Origin: Solirubrobacteraceae bacterium
GTDB taxonomy: Bacteria; Actinomycetota; Thermoleophilia; Solirubrobacterales; Solirubrobacteraceae
Length of the DNA stretch: 64,000 nucleotides
NCBI GenBank assembly: GCA_024711025.1
Contig: JANJTP010000002.1
Span: forward strand, 81,121-145,120
Direction of reading: 5' to 3'
Under the pieces are notes generated by a model. That model was not told the DNA's origin, made no database searches, and was given only the letters and a program-made list of their open reading frames with translations. The position numbers and the translations under genes were made by a program. This document shows positions 7,904 through 16,191 of this stretch, piece after piece (within the stretch, counting starts at the first letter, position 1; each line of letters starts with the position of its first letter).

Positions 7904-9013
7904 GTGAGACCAGTCCCCGCTCGCACACAGACCCCCGTGCCCGACCACATCTTCACGCCCACCTGGCTCTGTCCGACCGCGCCCGACCGCGCGCGCGTCA
8001 TCGACATGGAGCGCCGTCTGCGCGCCGTGGGCACCGGCGTGCTCGCGCTGGTCGCGGTCGCGGTCATGCTGCTCACCGCAAGGTCGCAGATCGGCTGGTG
8101 GCCGCTCGTCCCATTCGCCGTCGCGCTCGGGGGCTTCGTCGTCCTCGGCAGGCGTCTCGACCGCTCGGCCCGGCCCGAGTACCGAGTTGCCGCGGCCTGG
8201 CTGCTGTCGGTCGTCGCGCTGGCCGTGAGCATCGCCCTCACCGGCGGCGTCCTGAGCCCCGTACTCACCTGGATGGCGATTCCCGCCGTGGCTCTGCCGG
8301 CGTGCTTCCGGATGCGCGGCGTGTGGGTCGGCGGGACGGTGACCGTCGCCCTGCTGACCGCTGCGGTCGCCACCGGAGACTCCGGCGCGCCGCGCGACGA
8401 CGTGCTCACATTCGGCGGTGCGATCGTCACCGTGGTCGCGGTCGTCGCGATGTCGGTCGCCCTGATGCGCTCCGACCTCCATCACCGGACCGAGGCGCTC
8501 ATCGACCCGCTGACCGGGCTGCTGAACCGTGCTGCGCTCGGCCGGCGCATCGCGGAGCTGGAGGGGCAGGCGAGCGCGAGGTCGCAGCCGCTGGCGTTGA
8601 TCGTCGCCGACGTCGACGACTTCAAGGCGATCAACGACGAGCGCGGCCACGTGGCCGGTGACGCTGTGCTGCGGGAGATCGCCGACCGCTTCGGATCCGA
8701 GCTTCGCGCCTACGACGCCGTCTACCGGACCGGAGGCGACGAGATGGTCGTGCTGCTGCCCGGCGCGACGCGGGCGAGCGCGCTGGAGCTCGCCGACTCG
8801 CTGCGGCGAGCGATCGAGCTGGACCCGTTCGGGGAAGACGCGATCGACGTGACGATGTCGTTCGGCGTCGATGCCTGCAGCAGCGAAAGGTTCGTCTACG
8901 ACGAGCTGTTCGCGAGCGCCGATCGCGCGCTCTACGAGGCGAAGGCGGCCGGCGGGGGCACCGTTCGCCCGCTGCCCGAGCCCGATCAGGCCGGAGTCGA
9001 GCGGGTCGCCTGA
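7904..9013 (+). CDS. membrane-bound GGDEF diguanylate cyclase
   Basis: The 369-residue protein has an N-terminal block of five to six hydrophobic helices (about 42-188) and a C-terminal GGDEF domain (about 200-355). The domain has the opening DPLTGLLNRAAL, the metal and substrate region DVDDFKAINDERGH, and the active-site loop GGDEM at 277-281; Met in the fifth position is tolerated. An RxxD inhibitory site (RAYD, 268-271) lies exactly five residues before it, so product inhibition by cyclic di-GMP is likely. No EAL domain is present. The membrane sensor type is not recognised. The gene stands alone, after the sigma factor. Confidence 0.9.
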   Translation: MRPVPARTQTPVPDHIFTPTWLCPTAPDRARVIDMERRLRAVGTGVLALVAVAVMLLTARSQIGWWPLVPFAVALGGFVVLGRRLDRSARPEYRVAAAWLLSVVALAVSIALTGGVLSPVLTWMAIPAVALPACFRMRGVWVGGTVTVALLTAAVATGDSGAPRDDVLTFGGAIVTVVAVVAMSVALMRSDLHHRTEALIDPLTGLLNRAALGRRIAELEGQASARSQPLALIVADVDDFKAINDERGHVAGDAVLREIADRFGSELRAYDAVYRTGGDEMVVLLPGATRASALELADSLRRAIELDPFGEDAIDVTMSFGVDACSSERFVYDELFASADRALYEAKAAGGGTVRPLPEPDQAGVERVA

Positions 9014-9111
9014 CGGCGGTCGCCGGGACGACGAGCACCCCTGTCTGCCGCTCCCCGGTCGCTTCTGCGACCGATGGTCGCGAAACTGCGGGCCCGGCCA
9101 CGTGTTTGCCG

Positions 9112-9117
9112 TAGGGT
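9112..9117 (+). promoter_or_regulatory. -10 element (TAGGGT), leaderless start
   Basis: Seven bases separate the hexamer from GTG 9125, so transcription should start at the GTG. Confidence 0.5.
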
Positions 9118-9124
9118 GCCCGCC

Positions 9125-11173
9125 GTGTCCGCTCCTCGCCGAGGGACCCTCGGCGTCGTCGCCGTCGTGCTGCTCGCCGTCCTGGCTCCGGGAGCGACGG
9201 CGGCGCCGCCGCCGCTCGTCCCCGCGCCCGCGCGTCAGGCCGCGCCCGCGCCGCCCCGGGCGAGCCCGGCCGTGCAGCAGGAGCTCTCCAAGCTGTGGGC
9301 GTTCGTCGACCGGCGCATCGACGAGGTCGACACGGGCTGGCGCGAGAGCATCGGCGGCTACGTCTCGCCGGACGGCTCGATGGACACGCGGATGAACGCG
9401 AACCTGCTGACGATGCACGCGATGGCAGCGCTCGCCGGTCACATCGGGCTCTCGCGTCGCGACGAGCGGATCGGGCCGCTCGTGCGCCTGCTGACCCACC
9501 CGCCCGCATTCCACGAGACGACGCAGGGCCTGCGCCCGGACAGCCAGCTCCACGCGCCGGGCTGGACGTCGCGCGCGCGGGGGGTCTCCGGCGGCGACCA
9601 GCACGTCTCGATCGACCCGCAGGTGGCCGACGGGCTCGAGGCGGCGTGGCGCGCCCGCGACGTCGTCGGGCTGCCGAAGGCGGACGTCGAGCGCATCCAG
9701 CAGGTGATCGGCCTGGTCGCCTGGTCGCGCTTCTTCCGCTTCCCGCACATGCAGCTCAACCAGTTCAACTGGGCGGCCTCGCTGTTCGAGTCCGACGCGG
9801 TCGTCAACCGCCGCACGAGCCTGCTGACGTCCGACTACCGCCACTTCCTCGCGCAGTTCCTCGACCGCGCCCGGCGGGCCGCGCTCCCGGGCGGCTCGCC
9901 GAACCTCAACGCCGGGCTCGGCTTCAACTACCTGCCGCACTTCGCGCCGACGGCGACCGGCAACAGCGTCCCCACCTCCGAGTACGCGAACATCGTCTTC
10001 GCGGGCCTTGCGCCCTACGAGCTCGCCCAGCGCAGCGGGATGACGCCGCTCGGCTCGCGCAGGACGAGCCTGCTGCGCGAGTGGGCGCGGCGACTGCTCG
10101 CCGGCGATTGGACGCACGCCGGCTACCTGAGCTGGGACACCGGCCTGGGCTACGAGCGCTGGCACCTCACGCGCTACTGGGTGTTCGCCCTCCAGGGCCT
10201 GGAGACGCTCGGCGAGGCCCCGGTGCTCAGCACGACCGAGCGACGCTGGGCGCGCTGGACCTTCTCGCGGGCGATCGAGCTCTACGAGCGCGTGCTCGAC
10301 GACGAGAAGAAGGACGGGGAGATCCCCTCGACGCTGTTCGGCGTCTACTCCAGCGCGTCGCATCCGAGCAGCGACAAGCGCTTCGTGCCGGCGCGGATCG
10401 GCGCGCTCGTGGCGCAGGCGGCCTACGAGCGCGCTGACGAGCTGCCTCAGGAGCAGCCGCCGTCGTTGTTCGCGTACGACCCCGACATCCGCAGGCTCGC
10501 GGTGCGAACCCGCCGCTACAGCGCGGCGATCGTCGACGCCACCTTCCGCGGCGGCTACGGAGGCGCCGACCTGACCCGCCTGTACGACGCCGACGGGCGC
10601 CCGCTCGGCGCGATCGGCAGTCGCGGATCGTGGGGCTTCGGGCTGCGCGTCAGCAACCGCGGCGGGACGGCGCTGCTGGACAGCGACCCGGGCCGGCGCA
10701 GCGCGGCGTCGGCGCGGCTGCGCGGCGTCGGGCGACTCCGTGGCAGCTTCGGCACGGTCGGCCTGGACATGACCGTGCGCGGGCGCGGCGGCACCTCGCT
10801 GAAGATCGCCCACCGGTTCACCTCCGACCAGATCAAGCGGACCTACTCGGTGCGCGGGCCGCGTTTCGGCTGGGCGCGGGTCAGCATCCCGGTCTGGCAG
10901 CGCTCCGGCACGCCGGCGGCGCCACCGGTCGAGCGCGGCGCGGGCAGCGTGACGGTGCGCGTCGCGCAGCCGCTCGGCGGCTACACCGCGGTCGTGCGCG
11001 CGGCCGGCGACATGCGGACCCGGTGGCGGGTGCTGCCCGGCCGGCTGAAGCAGACGCCGCGCACCCGCGCCGCCATGGAGGTCCTCGTGCCGCTCGGCGC
11101 CGCCGGCGCGCGGACCGTGACCGTCACGATCACGCCGGCGCTGCCCTCGGCATCCTCGCCGCCCGCGGGCTGA
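9125..11173 (+). CDS. large secreted protein, possible alpha/alpha-toroid enzyme
   Basis: The 682-residue product starts with a Sec signal peptide (GTLGVVAVVLLAVLAPGATAAP) and a Pro/Ala linker. Residues of about 60-440 are rich in helices with repeated Trp/Tyr/Arg, as in alpha/alpha-barrel polysaccharide lyases and glycosidases (NQFNWAASLFES, YLSWDTGLGYERWHLTRYW). The C-terminal 220 residues are beta-rich, like the sandwich domain that follows such barrels. I see no definite catalytic signature, so a heparinase- or alginate-lyase-like activity is only a guess from the overall plan. The start is GTG 9125, set by the leaderless -10; the longer frame from 9074 would put non-signal residues in front of the signal peptide. 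Confidence 0.7.
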   Translation: MSAPRRGTLGVVAVVLLAVLAPGATAAPPPLVPAPARQAAPAPPRASPAVQQELSKLWAFVDRRIDEVDTGWRESIGGYVSPDGSMDTRMNANLLTMHAMAALAGHIGLSRRDERIGPLVRLLTHPPAFHETTQGLRPDSQLHAPGWTSRARGVSGGDQHVSIDPQVADGLEAAWRARDVVGLPKADVERIQQVIGLVAWSRFFRFPHMQLNQFNWAASLFESDAVVNRRTSLLTSDYRHFLAQFLDRARRAALPGGSPNLNAGLGFNYLPHFAPTATGNSVPTSEYANIVFAGLAPYELAQRSGMTPLGSRRTSLLREWARRLLAGDWTHAGYLSWDTGLGYERWHLTRYWVFALQGLETLGEAPVLSTTERRWARWTFSRAIELYERVLDDEKKDGEIPSTLFGVYSSASHPSSDKRFVPARIGALVAQAAYERADELPQEQPPSLFAYDPDIRRLAVRTRRYSAAIVDATFRGGYGGADLTRLYDADGRPLGAIGSRGSWGFGLRVSNRGGTALLDSDPGRRSAASARLRGVGRLRGSFGTVGLDMTVRGRGGTSLKIAHRFTSDQIKRTYSVRGPRFGWARVSIPVWQRSGTPAAPPVERGAGSVTVRVAQPLGGYTAVVRAAGDMRTRWRVLPGRLKQTPRTRAAMEVLVPLGAAGARTVTVTITPALPSASSPPAG

Positions 11174-11258
11174 CCGACGACGGGCGCCCGGGCCTTGCGC
11201 TCTCCGGCGCGCTACCATCGCCGTCCCTGCCGGAGCGCGCTGCGCTCCGGTCGCCTCC

Positions 11259-11340
11259 GGGGGGATGCCCGAGTGGTTAAAGGGGACGGGCTGTAAACCC
11301 GTTGGCTCTGCCTACGCAGGTTCGAATCCTGCTCCCCCCA
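11259..11340 (+). tRNA. tRNA-Tyr (GUA)
   Basis: The acceptor arms GGGGGGA and TCCCCCC pair, followed by discriminator A; CCA is not encoded. The anticodon stem CGGGCT/AACCCG frames GTA, a long variable arm marks a class II tRNA, and the T-loop is GTTCGAATCC. The D-loop holds GAGTGGTTAAAGG. A possible -10 (TACCAT) lies at 11213-11218. Confidence 0.95.
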
Positions 11341-11345
11341 TCGGC

Positions 11346-11434
11346 CGGATATTCGCGGCCAAGCCCGGACATCGCCGGCCCACACCGACAATGTCGGCGC
11401 TTCGGAGGCGGATACAGCCGGCCAAGCTCGGACA
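11346..11434. repeat. imperfect direct repeats flanking a short palindrome
   Basis: Bases 11346-11371 and 11409-11434 share CGGATA, then GGCCAAGC and CGGACA at the same spacing. Between them, 11385-11397 is the palindrome CCGACA-A-TGTCGG. The block sits between tRNA-Tyr and the toxin-antitoxin genes and may be a tRNA terminator or an operator. Confidence 0.35.
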
Positions 11435-11532
11435 GGCATCTGCAGGGAGTTACCCGCGTGCGGCGGACGGGGCAGGGGAGGATCCGGCGGAGCGCGTTGC
11501 TGTCGGCTTGCAGGCATCGGTGGAGGCGCTGG

Positions 11533-11538
11533 TAGCCT
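11533..11538 (+). promoter_or_regulatory. -10 element (TAGCCT) of the toxin-antitoxin operon
   Basis: The spacing of seven bases to ATG 11546 predicts a leaderless antitoxin mRNA. Confidence 0.5.
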
Positions 11539-11545
11539 TTGGCAC

Positions 11546-11782
11546 ATGGCTTCCCGCTCCGTCGAGGTCGACGCCGAGCTGCTCGCGAAGGCGCGCGTCG
11601 CGATGACTCCTGCTGCTTCGGTCGAAGACGCCGAGGTCGTGGAGCGGGCGCTGCGTCTCTACGTCGGTCGCCGAGCGCTCGAGACGGCGCAGTCGATGAG
11701 CGAGCTGACCGAGGACGAGGCGATGCGCATCGCGTACGACGAGCTGCACGCGATGCGTCGCGAGCGCCGTAGCGCTGCGTGA
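11546..11782 (+). CDS. VapB-like antitoxin
   Basis: The 78-residue protein opens MASRSVEVDAELLAKARV, a beta strand and helix as in ribbon-helix-helix antitoxins, then a second helix pair (SVEDAEVVERALRLYV) and a charged C-terminal tail (MSELTEDEAMRIAYDEL) of the kind that wraps a PIN toxin. It should bind its own promoter and neutralise the toxin. The stop overlaps the toxin start as GTGA, the normal coupling for such pairs. It lies just downstream of tRNA-Tyr. Confidence 0.75.
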   Translation: MASRSVEVDAELLAKARVAMTPAASVEDAEVVERALRLYVGRRALETAQSMSELTEDEAMRIAYDELHAMRRERRSAA

Positions 11783-12204
11783 TCCGGGTCGTCATCGACC
11801 CAGGCGTCTACGTCTCGGCCTTCATCTCTCCGCGTCGCGCTGCACCGGGCCTCGTGGTCGAAGCGCTGCTCGACGGCGACATCGAAGCGCTCGTGTCGCC
11901 GCTGCTGATCGCGGAGCTGGCGCGGGTGCTCGGACGGGAGAAGTTCGACAGGGTCGCGTCTGATGGTTGCGCTGCGGCATTCGTAGAGCTGATCGCGGAG
12001 CGCGGCGTCCGCGTCGAGGACCCAGCGCCGACCCCAGGCGCGACCGACGATCCAGACGATGACTACCTCGTCGACCTCGCCCGTGTACACGCCGCCGAAG
12101 CGATCGTCTCCGGCGACCGGCACCTGCTTTCGGTTGCATCCGATGTGTTGCCCGTGTGGACGCCGCGCGCTCTGGCCGATCGCCTCGAACTGCCAGCGAC
12201 CTGA
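11779..12204 (+). CDS. PIN-domain toxin (VapC-like ribonuclease)
   Basis: The 141-residue protein follows the PIN plan of COG1569: a first acidic residue in RVVIDPGVYVSAF (D7), the second in the LLIAELARVL helix (E46), and a C-terminal acidic cluster PDDDYLVDLARVHAAEAIVSGDRHLL, where the DDxY and SGDRHLL are highly typical. These acidic residues bind Mg for RNA cleavage. It starts with GTG in a GTGA overlap with the antitoxin stop. The RNA target is unknown. Confidence 0.85.
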   Translation: MIRVVIDPGVYVSAFISPRRAAPGLVVEALLDGDIEALVSPLLIAELARVLGREKFDRVASDGCAAAFVELIAERGVRVEDPAPTPGATDDPDDDYLVDLARVHAAEAIVSGDRHLLSVASDVLPVWTPRALADRLELPAT

Positions 12205-12328
12205 CTCGCGCACGGACGCCACGGTCCAACGAGTGGTCGGCGACTAGCACTTGAAGTTTGTGCCGTCACGGGGTGCGCCGGACGGGCCTCGCGGCACTCC
12301 CGTGGCGCGTGCCGTCGCCGGCTCCTGC

Positions 12329-12334
12329 TATCAA
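12329..12334 (+). promoter_or_regulatory. -10 element (TATCAA) of the FKBP gene
   Basis: TGC precedes the hexamer (extended -10), and nine bases separate it from ATG 12344, leaving a leader of at most about two bases. Confidence 0.5.
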
Positions 12335-12343
12335 CTGCGCCGC

Positions 12344-12943
12344 ATGAACGCGCCGATCCGCCTCGCCCAGCTCCTCGTCGTCCTGCTCGCCGTCGCGCTG
12401 CCGCTCGCAGGCTGCGGCGGCGACGGCGGGGAGAGCTCCGCCGACAAGGCGGCCCGGCTGGCCGCCGAGCAGCGCAAGAACCCGCCCACGGTCAGCGACG
12501 TCACGACGCCGCCGGTGAGAGCCGAGAAGGTCGCACCGGGACCCGGCGAGGGCGACATCGCCGGCAAGCCGCGGATCCCCGCCCAGAGCGGAGAGCCGCC
12601 GAGCGACCTCGTCGCGCAGGACGTCATCGTCGGCGACGGCGCGGAGGCCAAGGAAGGCGACACGGTCAGCGTGCGCTACGTGGGCGTCCTGTTCGACGGC
12701 GGCAAGGAGTTCGACAGCTCGTGGAGCCGCGGCAAGAATGAGCTGTTCGACTTCGAGATCGGCGGCGGCCAGGTCATCCAGGGCTGGGACGAGGGCATCG
12801 CGGGCATGCGCGAGGGCGGGCGCCGGCGACTGATCATCCCCTCCGACCTCGCCTACGGCGCCCAGGGCTCGCCGCCGACGATCCCGGCCAACGCGGCGCT
12901 CGTGTTCGACGTCGACCTCGTGAAGGTCAAGAGCGCGGGGTAG
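12344..12943 (+). CDS. FKBP-type peptidyl-prolyl isomerase lipoprotein
   Basis: The 199-residue protein has a lipoprotein signal peptide ending in lipobox LAGC (Cys24), then a disordered charged linker to about residue 90, then a complete FKBP domain: VSVRYVGVLFDGGKEFDSSW, FEIGGGQVIQGWDEGIAGMREGG, RRRLIIPSDLAYG and IPANAALVFDVDLV. The aromatic residues lining the proline pocket (Y, F, W, Y, F) are present. It should speed prolyl isomerisation in proteins folding outside the membrane. ATG 12344 is supported by the extended -10 and by the position of the lipobox. Confidence 0.93.
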   Translation: MNAPIRLAQLLVVLLAVALPLAGCGGDGGESSADKAARLAAEQRKNPPTVSDVTTPPVRAEKVAPGPGEGDIAGKPRIPAQSGEPPSDLVAQDVIVGDGAEAKEGDTVSVRYVGVLFDGGKEFDSSWSRGKNELFDFEIGGGQVIQGWDEGIAGMREGGRRRLIIPSDLAYGAQGSPPTIPANAALVFDVDLVKVKSAG

Positions 12944-12969
12944 CGGCTCGGCGCGCCCGGTTCCCCTTC

Positions 12970-14352
12970 GTGCCGGCACCGCTCACTCGAACGACCCGGC
13001 TTGCGTCCCTCGTCGCATGCGCCGCGCTGGTCGCGTCGGCCGCTGCTCCGACGGCGGCGCTCGCCGACTCGCACGGGGACGGCGCCCACGAGCTCGCCTC
13101 GGACGGCTCGCCGCTCGACCTGAAGTCGGTCGCGCTCGGCCAGGTCGACCGTGAGCTCGTGCTCATCGTCGGGCTTCGACGGACGCTGGACCGCGCCGAG
13201 CTGGCGGCCGGCAAGGGCCGCATGTGTGCGAGCTTCGCGCAGGGCGACGCCCGGCGCTCGCTGTGCGTCGAGCGCGAGGGCCACCGCTGGCGGCTTCGCT
13301 CCGGCTCGCGCGAGATCGCCGGGGACGTGAGCCAGCCGTCCGGCGACGAGCTCGTCGTCCGGGTGCGACCCGCCGACGCGCACCTGCGGGTCGGCGTGCT
13401 GGACTGGTCCGTCACGGCGACGCCCGCGTCCTGCGCCGAGGACGGGGCGGGAGGCCCATCGCCCGACGAGGGGGGCGCGTCCGCAGGCGGCGGAGGCGGC
13501 CTCGCGCCGCCGTCCGACACGGCGACCATGCCCGAGGCCACGACGACGCCGCCGGAGACGGCGCCGCCGTGTCGCTCGCGTGCGCCGCGCGAGGCGGGTA
13601 CGCGCTATCCCGGCCGTGTCTGGCGGGTCGTCGTCACCGGCTGCGTCGCGAGCGGGCCCGCACAGGTGAGGCGCGGCCCGCACGTCAAGCGGGTCGCCCT
13701 CACCTACGACGACGGGCCCTCGTCGTACACCGCGCCGCTGCTGCGCACGCTCAAGCGCCTCGATGCGCCGGCGACGTTCTTCATGCTCGGCGAGCAGGTT
13801 GGCCGCTACCGGGGGCTGGTGCGCAGCATGCTCGCCGACGGCTTCGAGCTTGCCAACCATTCGTGGAATCACGCGAACCTCGGCGGCGGCGGGCCGGGCG
13901 CAAGCTCGCAGCTCTCCAGGACCAATGCCGCGATCCGCCGCGCGACCGGCTTCACGCCCTGCCTGTTCCGCCCGCCGTACGGCTCGACCGGCTCGGACCT
14001 CGTGCGCCGCACCCGCGCGCTGGGCATGACGTCGGTGCTGTGGAGCGCCGATCCGCTCGACTGGCGCACCCCGGGAACGGACGCGATCGTCGCGCGCGCC
14101 CTCGGGTGGAGCGCGCGAGGCGGGCTCGCCTCACGCCTGCCCGGGCATGGCGATCCCGGCGCCGGCGTCGCCCGCGTGCTGGCGCAGACCGGCCCGGGCG
14201 CGATCATCCTCAGCCATGACGGCGGCGGGGTGCGCTCGCAGACGCTGGCCGCAGCACCGCGGATCATCCGCGCGCTGCGCTCGCGCGGCTACCGCTTCGT
14301 CACGGTCAGCGAGCTGCTCGGCTACCGCGAGCGGATCGCGCTGCGGCGCTAG
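12970..14352 (+). CDS. secreted polysaccharide deacetylase (NodB domain)
   Basis: This 460-residue protein has a signal peptide (residues 1-32), a non-catalytic beta-rich domain (about 45-155), a Gly/Pro/Thr linker (155-210) and a carbohydrate esterase 4 domain (about 238-455). Catalytic motifs are TYDDGP (245-250, base and metal Asp), HSWNH (297-301, metal histidines), RPPYG (334-338), DPLDW (361-365) and LSHDGGG near 418. It should remove N-acetyl groups from peptidoglycan or another surface glycan. An insertion of about 30 Gly/Ala-rich residues precedes the last motif. GTG 12970 begins 26 bp after the FKBP gene, so the two may be co-transcribed. Its stop codon overlaps the stop of the convergent 3D-domain gene. 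Confidence 0.92.
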   Translation: MPAPLTRTTRLASLVACAALVASAAAPTAALADSHGDGAHELASDGSPLDLKSVALGQVDRELVLIVGLRRTLDRAELAAGKGRMCASFAQGDARRSLCVEREGHRWRLRSGSREIAGDVSQPSGDELVVRVRPADAHLRVGVLDWSVTATPASCAEDGAGGPSPDEGGASAGGGGGLAPPSDTATMPEATTTPPETAPPCRSRAPREAGTRYPGRVWRVVVTGCVASGPAQVRRGPHVKRVALTYDDGPSSYTAPLLRTLKRLDAPATFFMLGEQVGRYRGLVRSMLADGFELANHSWNHANLGGGGPGASSQLSRTNAAIRRATGFTPCLFRPPYGSTGSDLVRRTRALGMTSVLWSADPLDWRTPGTDAIVARALGWSARGGLASRLPGHGDPGAGVARVLAQTGPGAIILSHDGGGVRSQTLAAAPRIIRALRSRGYRFVTVSELLGYRERIALRR

Positions 14353-15233
14353 CCGGCGCGCACGCCGCCGGTCCGCGGCTGCGCGCTCGCCGTGTAGTCG
14401 CCGCCGGCTGTCGAGCCGCCGCGGCTGAGCGTCGCGGGCGGCACGGGCAGCCGTCCGGCGGAGCTGCGCGCCGCCTTGAGGTATGCGCTGATGCGCCGCT
14501 TGGGCACGACGAAGATCCGCTGGCCGGTCAGGTACTGACCGCTCTCGGTCGAGCTGTCGGGGGCGCGACGGTAGACGTCGAGATGCCGGCCCCTGATCGC
14601 ACCGCCGGTGTCGTCGGCGCGGAACCAGCCGTCACCGTTCAGCGACTCGTAGGCGGCGGCGTAGACGAGGCTGCCGAGCGGGATCAGCTTCGGATCGACC
14701 GCGACGCTGCGGTAGTAGCGCAGCGGCCGCGAGGAACCCTCGGCGAAGGTGATGTCCTTCGGGCGAATGAAGCGCTTGCCGCGCCCGGCGTACCAGCCGC
14801 CGCTCTGCAGCGGGAAGGTCACGGCGCCCCTGCTGTTCTTCCAGTAGCCGGTACCGCGCCAGAACGGCGCGAAGACTCCACCGACCCCGAAGCGCGCGCG
14901 CTTGCCGCGTGCGGTGATCCAGCCGCTCGAGCCGACCGAGGCGATGTGGTACTTCTGCCCGTCCATCCCGATGCCGTCGCCCTCCATCGAGACGCCGCGC
15001 GCGGAGTAGAGCCAGTCGACCTTGCTCGCGCGACTCAGGCCGGGCGTCGAGATCGCCTTGCCGACGAACCACCACTCGGGCACCGGGAAGTACTCGGTGA
15101 TCGTGGTCTTCGAGAGCCACGTCTCCTTCTTCAGCACGCGGGCGGACGCGGGCGTGACGGCGACCGTGAGGGCCGTCAGGACCAGGGTGGCCACCAGCGC
15201 CGCTCTCTTCGTGCTCGTCAGGGGTACGCGCAT
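14349..15233 (-). CDS. secreted 3D-domain protein
   Basis: The 294-residue product has a signal peptide (VATLVLTALTVAVTPASA) and, near residues 175-240, a 3D domain: VAVDPKLIPLGSLVYA, then FRADDTGGAIRGRHLDVY, which supplies the three conserved aspartates that name the domain and resemble the MltA/YocH active site. Such proteins are cell-wall hydrolases of the resuscitation or lytic transglycosylase type. The domain follows a substantial N-terminal aromatic-rich region (TITEYFPVPEWWFVG). The start ATG 15233 is chosen from the signal peptide; a GATACC-like -10 lies about 20 bp upstream. The stop overlaps the deacetylase stop by three bases, pairing two wall-active enzymes tail to tail. Confidence 0.87.
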   Translation of the reverse strand: MRVPLTSTKRAALVATLVLTALTVAVTPASARVLKKETWLSKTTITEYFPVPEWWFVGKAISTPGLSRASKVDWLYSARGVSMEGDGIGMDGQKYHIASVGSSGWITARGKRARFGVGGVFAPFWRGTGYWKNSRGAVTFPLQSGGWYAGRGKRFIRPKDITFAEGSSRPLRYYRSVAVDPKLIPLGSLVYAAAYESLNGDGWFRADDTGGAIRGRHLDVYRRAPDSSTESGQYLTGQRIFVVPKRRISAYLKAARSSAGRLPVPPATLSRGGSTAGGDYTASAQPRTGGVRAG

Positions 15234-15319
15234 GAAGGCTCCGGGGACGGTATCGGATGGGCTGGCGGAGCGCCGAAGGTGCGGGCGAGCGCTTGCGATC
15301 CGGCGCTGCCCCGGCTGGC

Positions 15320-15769
15320 TCAGTCGAGCGGCACGATCGTGTCGCCGGTCGCGATCTCGCCGTCCGTGAGGATCTCGGCGTTCAGCCCCGCTCGGTGCGC
15401 CAGCGCGCGCATGATGCCCGGGCGTCCGGTGAGCTTCTCGAGGTGGCTGCAGGGCTCGCACAGCTCGACCCCGCGGCACTCGACGGCGCCGATGCGAAAG
15501 CGCCGTCCGACGAGCGAATCGAGGCGCACGCCGCTCGTGGTCAGCTGCCGACGCGACTCCCCGGGCCCAAGGCGCATGCCGTGCTCGTCGGCCAGGCGCT
15601 CGAGCTCCTCGCTCTCGATCAGCGTGATCTGGCGCGCCGGCGCCGCGCCGGCGGCGAAGTGCCGGTCCCCTCTCAGGCCGGCGCCCGCGACCGCGTCCAC
15701 GCGTTCGACAGGCGCCGTCGGCGCCCCCTCGTCCGGCGCGAGATGGATCGCTTCGACGGTTCCCGCCAT
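15320..15769 (-). CDS. MOSC-domain protein
   Basis: The 149-residue protein is a stand-alone MOSC domain (molybdenum cofactor sulfurase C-terminal fold). It shows GLRGDRHF, the QITLIESEELERLA strand-helix, the GxSRRQLTTSGVRLDSLVGRRFRIG core and the conserved cysteine in VELCEPCSHLEKLTG. MOSC proteins bind molybdopterin or persulfide and deliver sulfur or reduce N-hydroxylated compounds, with partners. An ATG 21 bp upstream is possible, but ATG 15769 sits exactly seven bases after a TACCTT -10, as in other leaderless genes here. Confidence 0.88.
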   Translation of the reverse strand: MAGTVEAIHLAPDEGAPTAPVERVDAVAGAGLRGDRHFAAGAAPARQITLIESEELERLADEHGMRLGPGESRRQLTTSGVRLDSLVGRRFRIGAVECRGVELCEPCSHLEKLTGRPGIMRALAHRAGLNAEILTDGEIATGDTIVPLD

Positions 15770-15776
15770 CGCGCGC

Positions 15777-15782
15777 AAGGTA
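15777..15782 (-). promoter_or_regulatory. -10 element (TACCTT) of the MOSC gene
   Basis: The complement strand reads GCTACCTT, then seven bases, then ATG 15769. This decides the start codon over the ATG at 15790. Confidence 0.5.
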
Positions 15783-15854
15783 GCGGCCACCGTCGTCGTC
15801 AGCGGTCGGCTCGCGCCATCGTCCAGGTCGCCGCCGCGCCAAGCCCCGGTCGGC

Positions 15855-15860
15855 TACCCT
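15855..15860 (+). promoter_or_regulatory. -10 element (TACCCT) of tRNA-Thr
   Basis: GCTACCCT lies nine bases before the mature tRNA 5' end, the distance expected for a promoter with a minimal 5' leader. Because the RNA product is certain, this site anchors the reading of the other TANNNT hexamers. Confidence 0.6.
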
Positions 15861-15869
15861 GCGATGCCC

Positions 15870-15942
<73 letters not shown>

Positions 15943-15947
15943 TGTGC

Positions 15948-15971
15948 GAAGTCCTGCATCGCGGGGACTTC
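15948..15971 (+). terminator. hairpin after tRNA-Thr
   Basis: GAAGTCC (15948-15954) pairs with GGACTTC (15965-15971) around a 10-nt loop, followed by TCTCGTTTC. It is a plausible intrinsic terminator for the tRNA. Confidence 0.5.
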
Positions 15972-16032
15972 TCTCGTTTCGGGGGAGGTTGCGCGGCCCG
16001 TTCACTGGGTCCGCAGTGGGTCCGAAACGGGT

Positions 16033-16061
16033 CCGGAGCGGACCCCGCGGGTCCGCTCCGG
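16033..16061. terminator. perfect 13-bp hairpin between convergent units
   Basis: CCGGAGCGGACCC, a CGC loop, then the exact complement. It lies where the tRNA-Thr transcript and the fic transcript converge, so it could stop both. Three GGGTCCG direct copies lie just before and inside it (from about 16006). Confidence 0.5.
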
Positions 16062-16191
16062 TGCACTGGGGAGGGGGGCGGCCGTGTGGGCGACTGAGCT
16101 CGAAGGTCTCGCAGCCGATCAGGGTCCGTTCGCGCGGTCTTGCGCTCATAGCCGGCAATCAACGTGCAGAGGTCCGCGAGCGTGGGGAGGC

